From Sutcliffiella halmapala (GTDB lineage: Bacteria > Bacillota > Bacilli > Bacillales > Bacillaceae_I), in assembly GCF_002019665.1 (NCBI RefSeq), contig NZ_KV917375.1, positions 814,001 through 878,000 of the forward strand: a stretch of DNA of 64,000 nt. The letters run 5' to 3'. Each line of letters begins with the position of its first letter. Within the stretch, counting starts at the first letter, position 1. Below are positions 61,044 to 64,000 of this stretch, piece after piece. The position numbers and the translations under genes were made by a program. Below the pieces are notes generated by a model, which saw nothing but the letters and a program-made list of their open reading frames with translations, was not told the DNA's origin and made no database searches.

Positions 61044-62051
61044 TTGAAACAGATAATCTATGAACAATATGAGTTAAGGGTGGAAAGAAAGCAAAAGGTT
61101 CGACATTATGATGCTTTTTGGGCAAACCGAGTGCTGTACATATTAGTACCGGTTGGTCATTTTGAGGAAGCGGAGATAGAAGAGTTACAAAAGTTAAGTG
61201 ACTATATGATACGCGCTCATCAAGATATTTATGTTAGTTCTTTTGTGAAAAATAAAAGTGAATCTTACACAACCGAAATAGAAGGAAGAAAAATGGCACT
61301 TTTTCGCATGCCCTATGATTATAGCTCAAGGAAATTAGTGGTCGGTAAGGAATTGGCTTTGTTTCATAGTAACGGGAGAGGCTTTCCCGCAAAGGTAACC
61401 TCCATCAACCGCATTGGTCAGTGGAAAAGTTTATGGGTAAAAAGAATAGACCAAATGGAACACTTTTTTCGAGAAAAAATAAGAAGTAATCCAGTGGATA
61501 TGTTTGATACATTATTTGTAGAATCTTTTCCTTATTATTTAGGATTAACAGAAAACGCTATTCAATATTTAGTGGATACCGAATTAGACGATAGCCCAAT
61601 GGTCAATGATGCTGCTACACTTTGTCATCATCGATTCACCAATTTAACTTGGCAACAATCACAGTGGATGAAGCTGCCAACAGATTGGATTTTCGATCAT
61701 GCTTCGAGAGATATTTCAGAATGGATTCGAGCAGAATGTAGGAAAGGAAAAGATATGAATACGATACAAATCCAAACTTTTATGAAGGATTATGAAGAAG
61801 TATCTCCTCTATCTAGTTTTTCCTGGAGATTGTTATATGCCCGACTTGTATTTCCAGTTCATTATTTTGAGTGTGTGGAAGATTATTACACAAGCGGTCC
61901 AATTGCTGATAAAAAATGGCATGAAGAACGATTACGAGGTATCTTGAATGCCTCCACGACATACGAACAAATCTTAGGAAACTTCTATGATCTTGTCGGA
62001 GTACCAGCTAAAACTTATGGAATTCCTATATTGGAATGGGTTAAGAAATAA
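61044..62051 (+). CDS. yutH: Spore coat protein YutH-like (CotS family)
   Basis: A 335-residue protein of the CotS/YutH family with a kinase-like (aminoglycoside phosphotransferase) fold. Segments such as VGKELALFHSNGRGFP and HHRFTNLTWQQSQWMKLPTDWIFDHASRDISEWIRAE match the family, including the late Asp-His loop. Some kinase residues look altered, as is usual for coat proteins. The start is TTG 61044, 8 nt after AGGAGG. B. subtilis yutH has the same neighbours. Confidence 0.82.
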   Translation: MKQIIYEQYELRVERKQKVRHYDAFWANRVLYILVPVGHFEEAEIEELQKLSDYMIRAHQDIYVSSFVKNKSESYTTEIEGRKMALFRMPYDYSSRKLVVGKELALFHSNGRGFPAKVTSINRIGQWKSLWVKRIDQMEHFFREKIRSNPVDMFDTLFVESFPYYLGLTENAIQYLVDTELDDSPMVNDAATLCHHRFTNLTWQQSQWMKLPTDWIFDHASRDISEWIRAECRKGKDMNTIQIQTFMKDYEEVSPLSSFSWRLLYARLVFPVHYFECVEDYYTSGPIADKKWHEERLRGILNASTTYEQILGNFYDLVGVPAKTYGIPILEWVKK

Positions 62052-62165
62052 AGATATTTTATGGGTAATTCTCTATATAGGTATGTAAGAAAAGGGGAAA
62101 CAGTGATAAAATATCTAGTAATCGTAGCAATAGATAACCCTTACTTACTGCAAGGAGTGTAGCAA

Positions 62166-63146
62166 ATGTCCAAGCCATATGTATTTATTACTAGAAAGAT
62201 TTCCGAGGAAGTTCTAGCCCCTTTAATGGAAATAGCAGAAGTTCATAGTTGGAATAGCGAAAGCGAAGCAGTCCCCCGTGAAGTATTATTAAAAGAAGCA
62301 AATAAAGCAGATGCTTTATTAACAATGTTATCAGATTCCGTGGATCAAGCATTACTAACACAAGCGCCGAATTTAAAGGTAATCGCAAATTTAGCGGTTG
62401 GATTTGATAATATCGATGTAAAGGTTGCTACTGAACAAGGAATAGCAGTATGTAATACACCAGATGTTCTGACAGAAACGACTGCAGATCTTACATTCGG
62501 ATTAATGTTAGCTACTGCGAGAAGATTAACGGAAGCGGAAACCTATGTAAAAGAAGGAAATTGGCAAAGTTGGAGTCCTTACCTTTTAGCAGGATCAGAC
62601 GTTCACCATAAAACGATTGGAATTGTTGGTATGGGGAAGATCGGTCAAGCCGTTGCAAGACGTGCGAAAGGCTTTGGAATGGAGATACTTTACCATAATA
62701 GAAGTAGGAATGATGTTGCGGAAAATGAACTAGGAGCAATGTATTGCTCATTTGACGAGCTATTGACGGAAGCAGATTATGTTGTTTGCCTGACTCCATT
62801 AACGGAGGAAACGAAGCACCTTTTTGATGCTGATGCCTTTAAGCGTATGAAGCCCTCTAGCATCTTTGTCAATGTCGGAAGAGGGCAGGTAGTGGATGAA
62901 ACGGCATTGATAGATGCGCTCTCCAAGAAAGAAATTGCTGGAGCAGGATTAGATGTGTTTTATCAAGAACCAATTGGAGCTGATCATCCACTGTTAAAAT
63001 TGCCTCAAGTAGTTGCTCTACCACATATCGGTAGTGCAAGCGTGGAGACGAGAACGATAATGATGGAACTGTGTCGCGATAATATTATTGCGGTGCTAAA
63101 TGATAAAAGACCCAAGACTTTAGTGAATCGGGAGTGGGGAAGATAA
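62166..63146 (+). CDS. D-2-hydroxyacid dehydrogenase (glyoxylate/hydroxypyruvate reductase type)
   Basis: A 326-residue dehydrogenase. The NAD motif is GIVGMGKIGQAVARRAKG, and the catalytic Arg, Glu and His are in NVGRGQVVDE, DVFYQEPIG and LPHIGSAS. It resembles GyaR/YvcT-type reductases of glyoxylate, hydroxypyruvate or 2-keto-gluconate, but substrate is not certain. CAAGGAGTG precedes ATG 62166. It is monocistronic with a terminator at 63209. Confidence 0.92.
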   Translation: MSKPYVFITRKISEEVLAPLMEIAEVHSWNSESEAVPREVLLKEANKADALLTMLSDSVDQALLTQAPNLKVIANLAVGFDNIDVKVATEQGIAVCNTPDVLTETTADLTFGLMLATARRLTEAETYVKEGNWQSWSPYLLAGSDVHHKTIGIVGMGKIGQAVARRAKGFGMEILYHNRSRNDVAENELGAMYCSFDELLTEADYVVCLTPLTEETKHLFDADAFKRMKPSSIFVNVGRGQVVDETALIDALSKKEIAGAGLDVFYQEPIGADHPLLKLPQVVALPHIGSASVETRTIMMELCRDNIIAVLNDKRPKTLVNREWGR

Positions 63147-63208
63147 CTCTATACAGTTGTACTAACTGAAATTATCTAGCCCGCATTAAGAATAAAGCTT
63201 AGTATACG

Positions 63209-63248
63209 AAAAGCCATGAATCTCTTCAACAAGAGTTTCATGGCTTTT
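63209..63248 (+). terminator. Rho-independent terminator
   Basis: AAAGCCATGAA pairs with TTTCATGGCTTT around TCTCTTCAACAAGAG, followed by T-run. Confidence 0.88.
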
Positions 63249-63267
63249 CAAATGTTATTAATCTATA

Positions 63268-63300
63268 GGCTATGTTTAAACACCGTCCTTAAACAAAGCC
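63268..63300. repeat. Solo terminal inverted repeat of the dispersed element, copy H
   Basis: GGCTATGTTTAA and TTAAACAAAGCC (11 of 12 pairs) with a 9-bp loop match the outer ends of copies B and F. The core is missing altogether. It overlaps the space before the last gene's stop. Confidence 0.6.
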
Positions 63301-63305
63301 AATCT

Positions 63306-64000
63306 TTAAAATGCGCCAGAACCACCGCCGCCTCCACCAGCACCGGCTCCTCCTCCTGAGAAGGAGCTAGATCCACTTTGAGTGGCTGTATTGCTTGCAG
63401 TGGAAAAGCCAGGGGAAGCAATGCTAGCTAATAGGATAAGTGTCGTTATATTGATACCAGAAAAGGAAGTCGATTGAGCATGATCTACCGGCTTTTGGAA
63501 AATTGAAACCAGCTTTTCATTTTTCTTTTGCATCTTTTTCTCGTTTAAACCTAACGCATAGATGAAGGCACGCATTTTTTCATCTTCTGTCCACAAGTCC
63601 CAATCATCCTGAGAAAGGGAAGGAAAGTTCTTTTTAAGTAAAGACCATTCAAGAAAAACCCTTGCTCCTGTTTCTGTTCGAGGCCTATACGAAATGGCGT
63701 AAATGATAACTGTTAAGAATAGAACAATTGTAAAGAAGAATGATACAAATAATCCGTATACTGGGAAAAAGAAAAGAAACGGGATAAGAATTAAGCTAGA
63801 GAAGCCTATTAACATTCGATAGGTCGTTTTCTTTTCATAAAGCTCACGTTCGTTTACTTCTTTTGTAATTGCTTGAACCCACATAGATTGATACTTTGTA
63901 AATTTGGTATGATTTTTCTTATTCTTCATATATTCGTCCAAATTTTTAAAGCTAAATTCATTATCCGCACCTATTTCATCGAACAACCACTTAATTAAGA
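63306..64000 (-). CDS. DUF2207-type membrane protein, C-terminal part
   Basis: The frame is open to the window edge, so the N-terminal region is missing. About 231 codons are visible. There are two membrane segments (MLIGFSSLILIPFLFFFPVYGLF... and FTIVLFLTVIIYAI), then WSLLKKNFPSLSQDDWDLWTEDEKMRAFIYALGLNEKKM and a Gly/Ser-rich end (GGGAGAGGGGGGSGAF). This matches the C-terminal half of DUF2207 proteins, whose missing N-terminal domain is extracytoplasmic. Function is unknown. Confidence 0.78.
   Translation of the reverse strand, partial: LIKWLFDEIGADNEFSFKNLDEYMKNKKNHTKFTKYQSMWVQAITKEVNERELYEKKTTYRMLIGFSSLILIPFLFFFPVYGLFVSFFFTIVLFLTVIIYAISYRPRTETGARVFLEWSLLKKNFPSLSQDDWDLWTEDEKMRAFIYALGLNEKKMQKKNEKLVSIFQKPVDHAQSTSFSGINITTLILLASIASPGFSTASNTATQSGSSSFSGGGAGAGGGGGGSGAF

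Overview
The window comes from the chromosome of an endospore-forming, AT-rich Firmicute of the family Bacillaceae. Evidence: strong AGGAGG-type ribosome sites with ATG/GTG/TTG starts, S-box and L-box riboswitches, spore-coat and sporulation genes, Bacillus-type Fur, FadR, CcpA and Fnr sites, and gene order that follows two blocks of the Bacillus subtilis map (yus-met-suf and yun-yut). Two changes to that order stand out: fnr and moaB sit between yusI and fadE, and an HD-GYP gene plus two transporter genes sit where yunB would be expected.

Region 1 (1-11,250) is an accessory carbohydrate island. It holds three sugar-phosphate isomerase/epimerase-like TIM barrels (one cut by the window edge), two Gfo/Idh/MocA oxidoreductases, a cytoplasmic GH35-type beta-galactosidase, a beta-propeller glycosidase-like protein, an anaerobic sulfatase-maturase-type radical SAM protein with a SEC-C tail, and a ROK regulator with a hairpin-rich leader. 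The pairing of Gfo/Idh with isomerase-like proteins resembles oxidation-first (3-keto) glycoside breakdown; this is an inference.

Region 2 (11,600-18,650) has a PilZ protein, an M50-like membrane protease, a YueD-type reductase, and a divergent Fur-boxed siderophore uptake system: lipoprotein, two FecCD permeases, ATPase, FhuF-like protein and a YusU-like protein. Region 3 (18,870-26,900) holds two spore-coat genes, fadM, yuzL and the fadN-fadA-fadE beta-oxidation operon behind a consensus FadR operator. Region 4 (26,980-33,600) has moaB (apparent ATT start, class II FNR promoter), fnr, yusI, gcvH, yusG, yusF, yusE, an MFS gene, an SCP2-like gene and a lipid kinase. Region 5 (33,600-43,100) is a SAM-riboswitch metNPQ operon, a small gene behind a three-way-junction leader, and sufCDSUB.

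Region 6 (43,100-46,200) has a membrane protein gene and a 14-unit, 51-bp tandem array split by an IS256-type element with an 8-bp target duplication. Region 7 (46,300-64,000) is the yun-yut block with insertions: yunF, yunD, yunC, HD-GYP, a lysine-riboswitch NhaC-type gene, an NSS transporter with a MetS-like subunit, lytH, lipA, yutC, yutD, yutE, yutF, yutG, yutH, a D-2-hydroxyacid dehydrogenase and a DUF2207-type gene running off the end.

At least eight copies or remnants of one GC-rich, palindromic, MITE-like repeat lie between genes. Three tandem arrays (two of about 21 bp, one of 51 bp) also fill intergenic space. No rRNA, tRNA, CRISPR or prophage was recognised.
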